Shown in pieces: positions 1 through 11,050 of a stretch of 64,000 nucleotides of DNA. Source of the stretch: Clavaria fumosa (lineage: Eukaryota > Basidiomycota > Agaricomycetes > Agaricales > Clavariaceae). Location: positions 1,674,001 to 1,738,000 of the forward strand of contig OX637795.1 in assembly GCA_951802425.1 (NCBI GenBank). Reading direction: 5' to 3'. Numbering within the stretch: the first letter of the stretch is position 1; each line of letters starts with the position of its first letter. A program made the position numbers and the translations under genes. Below the pieces are notes generated by a model. It was not told the origin of the DNA and did not search any database. It saw nothing but the letters and a program-made list of their open reading frames with translations.

Positions 1-546
1 CCATGTCACAAATTTGGTTGCAAAAAGTTTGCTTGCACCGTTTGATGGAGGAAAGGCGATTGAGCTTGAGGGAGAGGGTGAAGACGATGACAAAGACGTT
101 GCTGATGATGATGGTCAATTGGATAATGATGAAGGGTGGACAGATGAGAGAACTTGCCTGAGTGAGGAAGAGTGATTTGCGCTTGATGATAGCATTGACC
201 CTGTGGCAATGGTGCTCATTAAGGTGAGTGATAAGGGATATCGTGAATGAATGACAGTTGAATGTACTCCCACCAGCTCAGGAAAATCGCCTCTTCGACC
301 CTACATTCAATGACGAAGCGGTTGCCGCATTGGTTCGACATCTTGAAAAAGCTGAAGCTTGACAAGAAAACATTGCCACGAGACGTGAGGATGTGGTGGA
401 ATTCGACCTTCAAGATGTTGGATTCAGCCAATGAGTATAAAGCAGCCATTGACCTGCTTACCAGTAATAGAGCAATGGGCATGCACAAGTGTGAGCTTAA
501 GGAAGAGGAGTTTGGGATAAGTGAGGAGCTGCAGGACGTCTTGCAT
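1..546 (+). pseudogene. hAT transposase, middle exons (broken)
   Basis: Two exons are visible. Exon 1-223 reads NLVAKSLLAPFDG followed by an Asp/Glu-rich stretch, as seen before the catalytic half of fungal hAT transposases, and contains an in-frame TGA near 172. A 53-bp intron (GTGAGT at 224 to CAG at 276) follows. Exon 277-546 reads LPRDVRMWWNSTFKMLDSA, the conserved hAT block (usually DVRTRWNST). A GTGAGT donor at 547 starts the next intron, into which or beside which the minisatellite-bounded insertion landed. The intact paralogue at 51768-54797 has the same exon order, which supports the reading. Confidence 0.8.
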
Positions 547-658
547 GTGAGTCTGAGTCACAAGCACAAGCCAAATACGGCACTCGCTCTCTATAATGGT
601 ATGAAGGTCCAAACCGGACAAAATTGTTTAGGGCTCCTTTTTTTGGCCATAATTTTTA

Positions 659-1302
659 TGCACACAAGTGTGCACTTATGCAAACTTGTGCAAACTTGTG
701 CAAACTTATGCAAGATTGTGCACACTTGTGCACACTTATGCACACTTATGCACACTTATGCACACCTATGTACACTTATGCACACTTATGCACACTTACA
801 CAAAGTTGTGCAAAGTTGTGCAAAGTTGTGCAACATTTTTGTGCAAAGTTGTGCAACATCATGCAGAGCCATGCAAACTTGTGCAATATTTTTGTGCAAA
901 GTTGTGCAGAGTTATGCAGAGTTGTGCAAAGTTGTGCAAAGTTATGCAATATTTTGTGCAAAGTTATGCAAAGTTGTGCAAACTTATGCAGAGTTGTTCA
1001 AAGTTATGCAATATTTTGTGCAGAGTTGTGCAAAATTGTGGAGAGTTGTGCAAAGTTATGCAGAGTTATGTGAAGTTATGCAATATTTTTGTGCAGAGTG
1101 GTGCAAAGTTGTGCAGAGCCATGCAAAATTATGCAATATTTTTGTGCAAAGTTATGCAAAGTTATGCAAAGTTGTGCAAAGTTATGCAGAGTTGTGTAAA
1201 GTTATGCAATATTTTTGTGCAGAGTTGTGCAGAGTTGTGCAGAGTTATGCAGAGTTATGCAGACTTGTGCAGGGTTGTGCAGACATGTGCAATATTTTTG
1301 TG
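659..1302 (+). repeat. Decanucleotide minisatellite, about 64 units
   Basis: A run of a 10-bp unit whose core is TGCA. It drifts along the array from RTGCACACTT (left) to RTGCAAAGTT and RTGCAGAGTT (right), with occasional longer interruptions of the type ATATTTTTG. The 10-bp period is close to one helical turn. Because 10 is not a multiple of 3, all three frames cycle through the same Cys/Val/Leu-rich peptide. The long open frames seen here on both strands are a product of the repeat and not genes. Confidence 0.95.
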
Positions 1303-1397
1303 CTGTGAAGACACATATTATGGGGACTGGCAATCCCTGCCAAACTCAGGTTGTTTGTCAATGTTGTGACCCCCACTACAACAATGACACAAAGGTT

Positions 1398-1656
1398 GTG
1401 ATGAGGTTGCAGGCCTCCACAAACATTTTAAGGCTTAGGTTTATTGAGAGAAAATGAAGCTAAATTTATTTTGAACAGATTGTCCAAGGCCAACCTTTTT
1501 TAAAAGGCCTAATTCATGAGATAAGACTATTATCTCATGAATTAGGCCTTTCAAAAAGAATCAGCCTTGGACAATCTGTTCAAAATAAATTTAGCTTCAT
1601 TGTCTCTCACTAAACCTAAGCCTCAAAGTGCTTGTGGAGGCCTGCAACCTCATCAC
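1398..1656. repeat. 259-bp palindromic MITE-like element
   Basis: Starts GTGATGAGGTTGCAGGCCTC and ends with its inverse. The two arms (about 125 bp each) pair with few mismatches around a loop of about 7 bases near 1523-1529 (AGACTAT between ATGAGATA and TATCTCAT). The flanks share AGGTT on both sides (1393-1397 and about 1658-1662), which could be a target duplication. No coding capacity. It sits inside the minisatellite-bounded insertion. Confidence 0.75.
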
Positions 1657-2100
1657 AAGGTTCAGCAGAAAGTGTGACTGTGTCACACAATGTGCCTGAT
1701 GTCACATCTGCCTCACACTGTCCTGCTGGTGCAATGAGGCTCACTCTTGCTCCCTCCTCTCATCCACTCACTGGAGCAAATGCTCTACAGCTTTACACAT
1801 TAGTCTACAGCTCCTAGTGAGTTAAATTTATTCATTTAAGTACAAAATAGGGTCTTTCTAACAACTTTGGCTTGTTTGTGCTGATATTGTAGATCTGATC
1901 TGGGTGATCTGAAGCTTTGTGAGTCATAACAGTTGATCTTCTGGCTTCAAATTATTAATTTTTTGAATGGTAGTAGTTTGATCCTATCTTCAATAAGTCC
2001 TCCCATGGTGTGTTTTCAGGTATGCTGACTTCTGTTTATGCAGTCACTTTGGAGTTATATTAGGGTAGCCATGGCCCCCTATAGAACATAGGCACAGAAG

Positions 2101-2900
2101 TGTCAGGACCCATTCATTTTTCCTTGATCTACAACAACTCTACCAGCACTTTTAGACCTCCCAATGCCTCCCTACCACCTCATGAACCCCCCTGTACTCT
2201 TCCGAAACCCGCTGCCCACTTCCAAATGCCTCCTGGGCCTCCCTTGTCTTCTCACAACACTTGCAACCATCATGCCATACTTGTATCGCCTCCCACCACC
2301 TCACCCTATGCGTATTCACCATCCAGTGGGGAGAAGCCTCCCATACCTCCCCAGACATATGCACTGCTAGAGTGCATAGGGCATGGGGTGCATCCGTGCC
2401 ATCTTCAATTGAGCGAGAAGACAGGAGATGAATGGAGAGGCGATGTGCCCTGGAAGATGGTGGAAGCACATCCACCATTAGAAACCCCCTAGGGCTACCT
2501 ATTGGGGGTTTAACAATATCCCAGACAGAGGGTGCAGGGCCCTCTCAAAAACAAAAAAAGAAAGTGGCTAAGTCATCAGCCGCTAAGGCTGCAAAGAGGC
2601 CTGTTGTGTTGTCACCCAACTGGAGTGACAATGAGGGTGAGCCACTGTGCAACTACAAGCAGGGCTCGGACTAAGTGTCCAAGCCCTTTAAAAAATATGC
2701 CTACCCCACAGGACGAGACAGCAGCACTTGGGGCACCCCCCACTGGGGCGTGCCGCTTGTGACACGCTGTCCAACTGGGGGCAGGTCGCACAGACCACTG
2801 GGTAGGACCCATCAGCACTAGGTGAAGGCCCCAGGAGGGGATTGTGCCTGGTGACATGGCAGTAACCCTGCCCAAGGGGATGCGCACCTTTTAAATTATT
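2101..2900 (+). repeat. Segment related to the long LTR-like repeat at 17668-19064
   Basis: From 2101 the sequence begins TGTCAGGACCCATTCATTTT, and the translated frame (MSGPIHFSL..., then Pro/His-rich text) is clearly similar to the minus-strand frame starting at 19065. Both copies therefore share the same start and several hundred bases of diverged sequence. I read it as a partial copy of the same LTR-like repeat and not as a protein gene: low-complexity Pro/Ser/His text, no domain, and different downstream frames. The far end of this copy could not be located. Confidence 0.5.
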
Positions 2901-3342
2901 ACACAATCCTGCTCGTCATCCTGTGCTGCCCATGTGTAGCCTCTGTTTGGGGGCCTCTCTGGTGGGGGAGGGTGTAAAGCTATAGGCCTTTTCTTTCTTA
3001 TATTACATAATCTATATACCATATTAGTCTACTAGCATAGCCGCTTGGGCTATGCTTACATCAGCAGCCTCTGGAGGGCCACTCACCTATATATACCATG
3101 TCATGACTCTACATAGAACTACCATACTCAATATACAGTTGAGTCCGGTTCTTTTGAGGGATAGTAAGTCTTACAAGAGGGTTGTGAGAATCATGTGATA
3201 AGCAGAACTTTCAGTCTTTCTTCATAGTAGAAAGGTGCAAGTGGAGAATATCAAAACCTAAGGAATACATGTGTCTAATATGAGTATATATGCTGAGCCC
3301 AGGTCCATGGAAACGAAATAGGTACAAGGTTCTGCAAAGTAT
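2901..3342. other. Unassigned sequence inside the minisatellite-bounded insertion
   Basis: Non-coding sequence with a CATATA-rich stretch near 3005-3030. A possible terminal block lies at 3100-3240. I see no open reading frame with a recognisable domain and no repeat shared with the rest of the window. Confidence 0.5.
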
Positions 3343-3590
3343 GCACAAGTCTGCACAGTGTGCATAACTTTGCATAACTTTGCATAACTTTGCATAACTT
3401 TGCACAACTTGTACAAAAATATTGCATAACTGTGCATAACTTTGCACAACTCTGCACAACTTGTACAACAATATTGCATAACTGTGCATAACTGTGCATA
3501 ACTTTGCACAACTCTGCACAACTTGTACAACAATATTGCATAACTTTGCATAACTTTGCACAACTCCACACAAAACCATTGCATAACTCT
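3343..3590 (-). repeat. Inverted copy of the decanucleotide minisatellite
   Basis: About 25 units of AACTTTGCAT/AACTCTGCAC, the reverse complement of the array at 659-1302, interrupted by regularly spaced TTGTACAACAATATTGCA blocks at about 3410, 3460 and 3520. It closes the right side of the 3-kb insertion. Long frames on either strand are repeat products. Confidence 0.95.
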
Positions 3591-3604
3591 GCAACCCTAC
3601 ACCC

Positions 3605-4389
3605 TTGCATTCATGTGGCGACTAAGCTTGCGAAGTCAACACTCAACAAATACTACAAGAAAACCGATCTATCAAACAGGTACCGAATTGCCATGGTGTT
3701 GCACCCAATGCATAAACTCACCTATTTCAAGAATGCTGGGTGGGAAGCGGAATGGATTGACACAGCCGAGGAGATCATGCGAGAGGAGTATGCCATGCAC
3801 TACAAAGGACTCAAGAATGATGCAGCATGCAACTCTGCTGGTCATGCTGTTGATGTGGCAAAGGTTTGGTATTGATTGCTCAATCATACGCAACTGACAT
3901 ACCAGCAGGTATCAAAAAACATGTTTGATAACCTCCTTCGAGTGAAGCCAGCAGCTGATGAAAGTAATGATGAGATCAAGCGATATCTTGACACAAAAGC
4001 TGAGGATGTCGAGAACCCAATTGCCTGGTGGCAAGCACGCAGTGAACTGTACCCTCATCTACATCGTATGGCACTAGATTACCTCACAATTCCAGGTGAG
4101 TGAACAATAATATATATCTACACGGTGACTAACCCCTCCTTTGCTAGCAATGTCTGTTGATGTTGAGCGGCTTCTCAGCCGAGGACGACTCCTACTTCCA
4201 CATGTCAGGAATGGGCTTTCTGCAGAATCAGTCCGAGCTCTCCTGTGCCTTGGGGACTGGGCCTGGCTCAATTTGATCTGTGAGGATGATGTGTTGCATG
4301 TCACTGTGGAGCATGAAGCTGACAAGGATGAGACTGATGATGATATCCATGTCAACAGCAGCCTCATCATTGACATTTCTGTACTGTAG
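3605..4389 (+). pseudogene. hAT transposase, C-terminal exons
   Basis: Continuation of the remnant at 1-546. The first exon reads KSTLNKYYKKTDLSNRYRIA and then VLHPMHKLTYFKNAGWEAEW, a typical hAT block. A later exon (about 3910-4092) reads PIAWWQARSELYPHLHRMAL, then a 55-bp intron (GTGAGTG at 4093 to TAG at 4147). The last exon, SVDVERLLSRGRLLL...LCLGDWAW, is the hATC dimerisation domain and stops at 4389 (TAG). Same order and splice positions as the intact paralogue at 51768-54797. Interrupted upstream by the minisatellite insertion, so not functional. Confidence 0.85.
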
Positions 4390-4556
4390 CTACCTAACTG
4401 TGTTGTACCCATCTGTACCCATGAACTCAGACAGACCTGTGAAAACCCCTGTGGTACCTGTACCCGTGATGTTTGGGTACATACCCATTGCGGGTAAGGG
4501 TCCGAGTCTGGGTTAGGAAGGTCTTGGGTATACCCTTGACTGGCACTAATCCTTAG

Positions 4557-4950
4557 TACTGTATAATACAAGTCCACCAGAGGATATCCCTCTCCAGTAT
4601 GAGACCTGTCCAGCGGAGAGATATTAGGATATCCCTCTCCAGTATGAGACCCATCCAGTGGAGATATTAGGATATCCCTCTCCTGTAAGAGACATGTCCA
4701 GTGGAGAGATATTAGGATATCCCTCTCCAGTATGAGACCCATCCAGTGGAGATATTAGGATATCCCTCTCCTGTAAGAGACCTGTCCAGTGGAGAGATAT
4801 TAGGATATCCCTCTCCAGTATGAGACCTGTCCAGCAGAGATATTAGGATATCCTTCTCCTGTAAGAGACATGTCCAGTGGAGATATTAGGATATCCCTCT
4901 CCTGTATGAGACCTCTCCAGTGCAGATAGTAGGATATCCATCCCCTGCAC
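4557..4950 (+). repeat. 45-bp tandem repeat array (left arm)
   Basis: About nine copies of a 43-45-bp unit, GGATATCCCTCTCC followed by AGTATGAGACC or TGTAAGAGACC, then a CCAGYGGAGATATTA end. The same unit in opposite orientation is found at 8986-9094 and 14782-14960. The outer edge (ATCCTTAGTA...ATAATACAAGTCCAC) is mirrored near 14945-14976, so the arrays look like ends of one large inverted structure. Confidence 0.9.
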
Positions 4951-5737
4951 CTGGCATGGCTGCTTTTGGTAAGCCACTATGACTGTGGGAACTTTTTCAC
5001 ACAGCTTGCAAAATATGACATATTATATATCAAGAAATCAGCAAAAATCAGGAGATTCTAGATCTGGACACCATACATTTGTATCCTTCTTAGTTCAATG
5101 TCAATTTGCAAAATACACTGAATACATTTGTTTTCCTCAATTCTTCACTACTCTGGCTTAAAAATAGATAGCTGGAGGATCTACACACCACCTGCTGTAC
5201 TTTTCACTCCCCCACCTATTCCTATAGGAGTCTGATCAGAATGATTTGACTCCTAGGAATCCTATAGGAATGAATCAAAGTCCTAAGAGTCTGATAGGAA
5301 TGGATTGGATTCTGATTGGAATGGGCCATCAGTGTTACATTGACATTCTGATAAAATTCCAATAAATTTCCCACCCAAATTTCAAGTACAGGTACAACAG
5401 GTTGTTGTTGCTGTTGTTGTTGTTATTGTTGCAGTCAATGATGTAGATTCCTTGCAATAAACTATTGTAATTACAATAGGTGGCCATTGCAAGAATGACT
5501 GTCAGCATATTGCAAGGCATTACAATACAGCCCTCTGTGAAGGCTGTGATCCTCCTATCTCAATGTGGCCCTTGCAATAAATTACAATACATGTCCTTTC
5601 CCAGGCCTGCCCTGCTTATTGCAGATTCTCCTGCCAAATAGAAATGACTGAACAAACAATGGTAAATAAAAAATAAAACAAAAACTCAAAATTGAGCAGC
5701 CCTGTGGCTGGTCCCTCAGGAACAGGTTACCAATCAG
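4951..5737. repeat. Fold-back debris with CCTATAGGA-type motifs
   Basis: 4960-5150 is a diverged copy of the arm that starts at 5738 (same GCTGCTTTTGGTAAGC start). 5205-5320 is built from short palindromic units such as AGGAATCCTATAGGAAT, mirrored in inverted order at 8220-8450. 5400-5440 is a GTT/GTTGCT microsatellite. 5455-5600 has TTGCAATA-rich sequence that recurs at 29440-29620. No gene. Confidence 0.6.
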
Positions 5738-8210
5738 GCATAGCTGCTTTTGGTAAGCTGCCATGACTGTGGGAAAATTTTTGCATGGCTTGCAAAATAT
5801 GACTTTTTATACCAAAAAATCAGCAGAAATCAGGAGATTCCAAATCTGGACACCACACATTTGTATCTGCATTGGTTCAGTGTCAATTTGCAAAATACAC
5901 AGAAAATATTCATTTTCCACAATTCTGCAGTACTCTGCAGTACTCTGGATTGAAAATGGATAGTAGAAGATCCAAAAACCACCTGTGGACATATGGGAAG
6001 GGTGTGGATTAGTTTGATAACCCACCCACCATCTCTGCCACCTCCCTGGAATCCATTACTAGGAATTAGGGTGTTATTGGCCTGGGAGCATGGCCATTTG
6101 TCAGATTGCAAATTCCAGCCATCAGACTACACCTTATGACATCTAATACAACCATGCAAAAGCCCATAATATCTGGTGCAGAGCTCCAGATTCCCCATAT
6201 CCATTTTCCCAGAGTTCTCAAAATCTCTCCCCAGACAGCCCTTTACATTAAATCACATATTCCTGTTGTCTAATAGCTGACAATGTATGCATGAAAACAT
6301 GTTCAAAGTTTGGTGAAGTTAGGCCAAGTTCTCAGGAAGATAGCTCAGAATGTGTCTGTTGGAGTGCAAGGCAAGGTTATGCAAGTCATGTCCTTGTCTC
6401 TGCCTTCATGTTAAACTGTCCTCCAAAAGACACATTCTGAGCTATCTTCCTGAGAACTTGGCCTAACTTCACCAAACTTTGAACATGTTTTCATGCATAT
6501 TTTCTGTGTATTTTGCAAATTGACACTGAACCAATGCAGATACAAATGTGTGGTTAGTGAATTGCATGGGTATTGGTACCCGCATGGGTTTTCTTCATGG
6601 GTATGGGTAGGTGCGGTGTAAGGATGATATGCAGTTTAGACAAGGAAACATCACAGATACCGACTATCTGGATACTTTGGCATCAAAGGCAACAGCGACC
6701 GATAATGATCCAATACTGTCCGATAACGTCCGGGATGTCTGATAAACATCCGATATCGGACTCTCCGGTCTCCAGTCCCCCGTGATGATCACAGCCCGCA
6801 GGTCATACACACTGCCCACACCTCTCTATTTCATCACTCCAGCATGGTCAGCGCTCAACATACTCACTATTCCATTACCCTTCCTTTATTTCATATACCA
6901 TGCTGTAAATTTCATATTGTGATCCCTTTCAACCATCCGATCATTTAAATGTTTCAAACCCTTTGCAGTGCCTTGCCCATTGTTCTTAATACCCCTTTGC
7001 TGTACCAGCCACACTTTCCTTCATTTTACGAGCGGTCCGGACATATGCTAGTTATTGGACATTTCATCCCTCCGAACTGCATGACTCACTTATGAATTAT
7101 AGCCCTTATATGACCTTGTACACAATACCGCATTGCCTTCTGTAGCTTCCGGAGATTTCTGTAGGATCGGATTTGCTGTACTTAGAAAATTGTACATAAG
7201 TATGTACCGGACTCTATGGAAATCCAGCTTTTGGAATGCCCACATCGTGCTCTGATCTTTAGCAAGCTCACCCTTTGTCATACCTATTGATCCGCTGGCC
7301 TTCATCGTCGCCGGCCCCTCGAACTTTCGATCCGAACATCGGACTCTATTGGATCCGATACCAGATACTCCAGACAACGTATATTTTTATTCTCTGAACT
7401 TTTTGCACTCAACCTCCACATCCTCCAAGGTTCTGTTTAGTGTTTCCGTCCTGTAACAAGACCCCCTGAAGAACCCGGCCGCGAACATCTATTTGCAGCC
7501 AACACCTGTACAGCCTACTACAATTTTGGAGCCCACCGCGAGGGGGTCGTAACAACGTCTTCACTACAGCCTTCGAGGATTCCCAGAGGCTCCTCCGCTT
7601 TCCAGCCTCGACACTCCGAACACCTGAGAACTCGAAACCCGAATCCGATCACAGAACCACTGCATTCCGAACCTCCTGGAGAAGTAATTGAAACTTCCCA
7701 CTTTCTTCCATCGGACATTCCCAGTATTTCATCCATTGTTTACTCCCACACGAGCTTCGCCACCCCAGTCACCACATTACCACAGATCTTCGAAGAACCG
7801 CTTACACCACTCCCCCTCAAATCGAGCATCCTTCACTTCCCACCAGAAACACCTCAGAATTCACCGGACGAAGTTCACCTACCACCTTACGCACCAATAC
7901 AAATGGCTAATCAACCAAGATATCCGCTCCATGGCACTCATGGGGCCACTGTCAGGTGTGGGTGGGGGTACAGTCAAATTTACCCATGGGTTACCCATGC
8001 CATTCACTATGTGTGGTGTCCAGATTTGGAATCTCCTGATTTCTGCTGATTTTTTGGTGTATAAAAAGTCATATTTTGCAAGCCATGCAAAAATTTTCCC
8101 ACAGTCATGGCAGCTTACCAAAAGCAGCTATGCCTGATTGGTAACCTGTTCCTGAGGGACCAGCCACAGGGCTGCTCAATTTTGAGTTTTTTTTATTTGC
8201 CATTGTTTGT
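5738..8210. mobile_element. Fold-back (palindromic) element, split by a hAT derivative
   Basis: The left arm runs from about 5738 (CATAGCTGCTTTTGGTAAGC). A central hairpin at 6298-6495 (arms CATGTTCAAAGTTTGGTGAAG ... and inverse) follows. The return arm continues to 6554 and resumes at 8018-8210, ending in the inverse of the left arm (AGCAGCTATGCCTG...). The hAT derivative at 6555-8009 sits in the return arm. Same family as the unbroken palindrome at 27898-29431. No protein is encoded; short frames that look conserved between copies are only the arms read on opposite strands. Confidence 0.75.
6555..8009. mobile_element. Non-autonomous hAT element with LTR-retrotransposon-like cargo
   Basis: Perfect 8-bp target duplication TGTGTGGT at 6547-6554 and 8010-8017. 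The terminal inverted repeats begin TAGTGAATTGCATGGGTA (left) and TAGTGAATGGCATGGGTA (right, inverted). The 1455-bp interior has no transposase. It contains GATATCGGAC/GTCCGATA-like text and, at about 7525-7550, TTTTGGAGCCCACCGCGAGG, which resembles the start of the internal region of gypsy-type elements, followed by Pro/Ser/His-rich frames (7688-7910). Cargo identity is an inference. Confidence 0.85.
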
Positions 8211-8985
8211 CTGAGAAGTTCAGTGTTCCAAACAAGTCTGATAGGAATCCTATGAAAGGAAATTCCTAGGAAATTCTGATAATCTCACTAAATTCCTATC
8301 AGAATAAGTCAGAATAAACTAGGAAAAAAGAACATAGGAACACTGATTTCATGCCAGTTTGGCTGGGATAATGTTCCTCAGATTCCTAGGATTCCTATCA
8401 ATTCCTAGGACTCCTATAGGACTCCTATTGGAATAGGTGGGGGAATGTAAAGACCTCCACCACCTTTGGACATATGGGAAGGGTGTGGATTAGTTTAACA
8501 ACCCATCCACCATCTCTGTCACCTCCCTGGAATCCATTACTAGGAATTAGGGTGTTATTGGCCTGGGAGCATGGCTATTTGTTAGATTGCAAATTCCAGC
8601 CATCAGACTATGCTTTATGACATCTAATACAACCATGCAAAAGCCCATAATATTTGGTGCAGAACTACAGATTCCCCATGTCTATTTTCCCAAATGTCTC
8701 AAAATCTCTCCCTAGACAGCCTCCTTTGTCAAATCACATATTCCTGTTGTCTAATAGCTGACAATGTATGCATAAATACATGTTCAAAGTTTGGTGAAGT
8801 TAGGTAAAGTTCTCAGGAAGTTAGCCCAGAATGTGTGTTTTACAAGGCAGTCTAAAGTGAAGGCAACAACACAGGCAAGGAGAAGCAAGACCTTGACTGG
8901 CTTCCAAACACACATTCTGGGCTAACTTCCTGAGAACTTTACCTAACTTCACCAAACTTTGAACATGTATTTATGCATACATTGA
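8211..8985. repeat. Second, partial fold-back copy
   Basis: 8220-8450 mirrors the CCTATAGGA-type block at 5205-5320. 8460-8985 repeats the GGACATATGGGAAGGGTGTGG ... hairpin module in the same order as 5985-6520. The hairpin core lies at about 8779-8968 (CATGTTCAAAGTTTGGTGAAG ... inverse). The right edge passes straight into the 45-bp repeats. Non-coding. Confidence 0.7.
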
Positions 8986-9094
8986 GGGATATCCTAATAT
9001 CTCCACTGGACATGTCTCTTACAGGAGAAGGATATCCTAATATCTCCACTGGACAGGTCTCTTAACAGGAGAAGGGTATCCTAATATCTCCACT
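8986..9094 (-). repeat. 45-bp tandem repeats, inverted orientation (first block)
   Basis: Two and a half units of the 4557-4950 repeat read on the opposite strand (GGATATCCTAATATCTCCACTGG...). The array is cut at 9094 by the hAT-type element 9095-14781 and continues at 14782. Confidence 0.9.
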
Positions 9095-9605
9095 TAGTGT
9101 TGCCACAGCTACTAGTAGCTGACTAATAGCCATAGCCTTAGCTGATTGTAGCTGTAGCCTAGCTGGCAATCAGCTATGGCTACAAAGCAGCTATGACTAT
9201 GGCTATTGATATTTCCATAGCTGATAGCTGCAGCTAAGCTATGGCTAGGTTTGATGTAAAGTTTCAAGTCAAATAAGTTGAGAATAGCACTTTATCTTTC
9301 AAATATTTCACTGTTAAATGCTCTATTATCTTGTTAGCCATGTTGTAACTCACCTTTTTATCCCTGCTGTGCTGACTTGATCATTCTTAGACTTGTTGCA
9401 TATGAACCAGCTTATGAACTGACAGTGACAGTGGTTGGAACTGGTGATAGTAGTGGCATTGCATTATTAGTCAAAGTGGCAGTACCAGTGTCATGACCAC
9501 CAGGGCATTACAGCAGTGAGAATGAACACATAATTATAATATAAGAGTTGGCAGCTAAGCCATGACTATAGTCAGCTAAACTCACCAGCTGCAGCTATGA
9601 CTACA

Positions 9606-9817
9606 TGTTAGGATTGCTTACATAAACCATCCTGGAGAGGAGTTGTGGAGAAACTGGGGAGGGTTGTTGGAAGGTCACATGACCTGTGGCCAGGGTGGGA
9701 TTACATAATCGTAAGATCACATGACCTGAGGCCTGGGCACATCATGTGATCCGAGGGTCTGAGTGTGGGATTGTCGTCATGACCTTACCCCTAAGTTGTG
9801 TGAGACCCAGTCTGATA
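9606..9817 (+). repeat. 5' LTR of gypsy copy A (internally deleted)
   Basis: Starts TGTTAGGATTGCTTACATAA and ends CAGTCTGATA. Compared with the 3' LTR it lacks about 80 bp that includes the transcription-start region, so this copy probably lost its promoter core. Confidence 0.9.
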
Positions 9818-10282
9818 TAATACTAAGATCCACCTGTCTGCCCTAGCCCCATGTCCTAACCCAGCTAGCCTGGACCCTTAATCTCAAACTGTGACACATT
9901 GTCACAGCTCAGCCCCTATCATCCTCTATCTCTTTACCCTGCCTGTGGTGTGCAACAGAACCACGTGAAATTTTTACTGTGTACCAAACTGGAGCACAGC
10001 CACCATACTCCTCCCAGTGAATTGTGTAGTGTACAGGGCAAGGAAAGGCCTCTACATAGTCTTTCTAGTAGTTTCCTGGTCCAGTGGACAGGGCCCTTGC
10101 TCTGTGACCATTGTCAGAAGGGCACACAGGCAACTCATTAGGAGTTGTGGAGCAACCACCTGGGACACCATTTCGGCCCCATGCTAGCAATAGTTTCATA
10201 GAATAAGAGTTCTATAGGTACATAAGTACTTAGAAGAGCAGCCTGAGAGGACAGGACTGCTAAGAGATCGAAGAAAGACTGA
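9818..10282 (+). other. 5' leader of gypsy copy A
   Basis: Untranslated leader shared in order and sequence with copies B (35813-36330) and C (46217-46866): TGTGACA-type palindrome, CACGTGAAATTTTTACTGTG, a TCCAGTGGACAGGGCCC segment and the GCCCGGAACTTTATTTTACAG segment just before gag. No gene. A conserved leader of about 500-600 nt suggests packaging or translation signals. Confidence 0.7.
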
Positions 10283-11050
10283 GTGCCCAAGGCCCGGAAC
10301 TTTATTTTACAGTGCTATAGAATGCTGGACCTAGCTGTTGCCCCCTTTGATGGGCAGAAAAGGAACTTCTGTATGTTCCTCCAATCCCTTCGCCTCCTGT
10401 TTATGGCAAACCCGACTACCTATACTATGGACCTGGTGAAGGTCCTCTTTGCTCTGAGCAAAATTGTTGGAGATGGATTTGCTGCAGAATGGGCGAATAT
10501 GAAGGCAGAAGAGATCCTGGGTAGTGGCAAGGCCAGAACCTGGGCAGAGTTTGTGGAGGAGATGAAGTGAGTGTTTGATGACCTGAATGACCATGCAACA
10601 GCCCTTGCAGATATTGCTGGGTTGAAACAGGGTGCCATGACAGCACCAGAGTTCTTTGTGAGGTTCGAGACACTGGTCTGTCAAGCAGAGATGAGTGTAG
10701 AGAAGGACTCAGGAATCCTAGTCCATTGGCTGGAGTTGAACCTGAGTAGGAGGTTGGTGGAGAGGATCTATGGTGTCTCCCCAATGCCAGAGACTTATGG
10801 AGGATGGAATGTGCTGGCAGAAAGACTTGATGCCCAGCAAAGGCAACTGGATGGGATACTTGCAGAACAGACACTGCGACCTTTCACAACCCCTGCACAA
10901 CCTTTCACGACCTCTGCGCAACCCGCTGTGACCTTTGTGCGACCTGCTGCGACTCTCTCGCGCCCTTTGGATGTGGCCATGGGCCAAGGATGGGCCCCTG
11001 CTGCTGAGAGACATTGTTTCCGATGCCACCAGACTGACCATGCTGTCTAA
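10283..11050 (+). pseudogene. gypsy copy A gag
   Basis: Gag capsid-like frame beginning near the LDLAVAPFDGQKRNF block shared with the other copies. A TGA stop at about 10568 follows VEEMK (an Arg or Trp codon in copies C and B), and the frame continues VFDDLNDHATALADIAGLKQ. It ends in a zinc knuckle CFRCHQTDHAV followed by a stop (TAA) where copy B has an Arg. The paired comparison with copies B and C supports decay of one ancestral gag-pol frame. Confidence 0.85.

Larger units (their letters stand above)
649..3604. mobile_element. Insertion bounded by inverted 10-bp minisatellites
   Basis: About 2.95 kb separates the hAT exon ending at 546 from the next recognisable hAT exon at about 3605. 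The left edge is a 10-bp-period minisatellite (RTGCAAAGTT type) and the right edge is the same minisatellite in inverted orientation. Between them lie a 259-bp palindrome (1398-1656), a segment related to a long LTR-like repeat (from 2101) and unassigned sequence. No transposase is visible. Part of a hAT exon present in the paralogue (the FFSRDT-type segment) is missing at the junction, so the insertion came with a deletion or replaced sequence. Exact ends are uncertain by tens of bases. Confidence 0.55.
1..4548 (+). mobile_element. hAT transposon (right-hand part), itself interrupted
   Basis: The transposase remnant reads left to right and its left end lies outside the window. The right terminus ends in GGTATACCC...GGCACTA, so inverted it starts TAGTGCCAG, the TAG-type terminus shared by the other hAT elements here. 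The next 8 bases, ATCCTTAG (4549-4556), fit a target duplication: the inverted relative of the flanking sequence at 14960-14975 carries the same ATCCTTAG joined directly to the flank. The left copy of the duplication cannot be checked. The element is dead because its coding region is split by the 3-kb insertion at about 649-3604. Confidence 0.7.

Noticed and set aside
262..1369. Long Cys/Val-rich open frames over the minisatellite, in all three forward frames and on the reverse strand
   Set aside because: They follow the 10-bp repeat, which cannot hold a fixed codon phase; identical peptides appear in every frame.
3211..3610. Similar Cys-rich frames on the minus strand
   Set aside because: Same repeat in inverted orientation.
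7688..8137. 149-codon frame as a gene
   Set aside because: Runs from hAT cargo across the element end into the fold-back arm; no domain.
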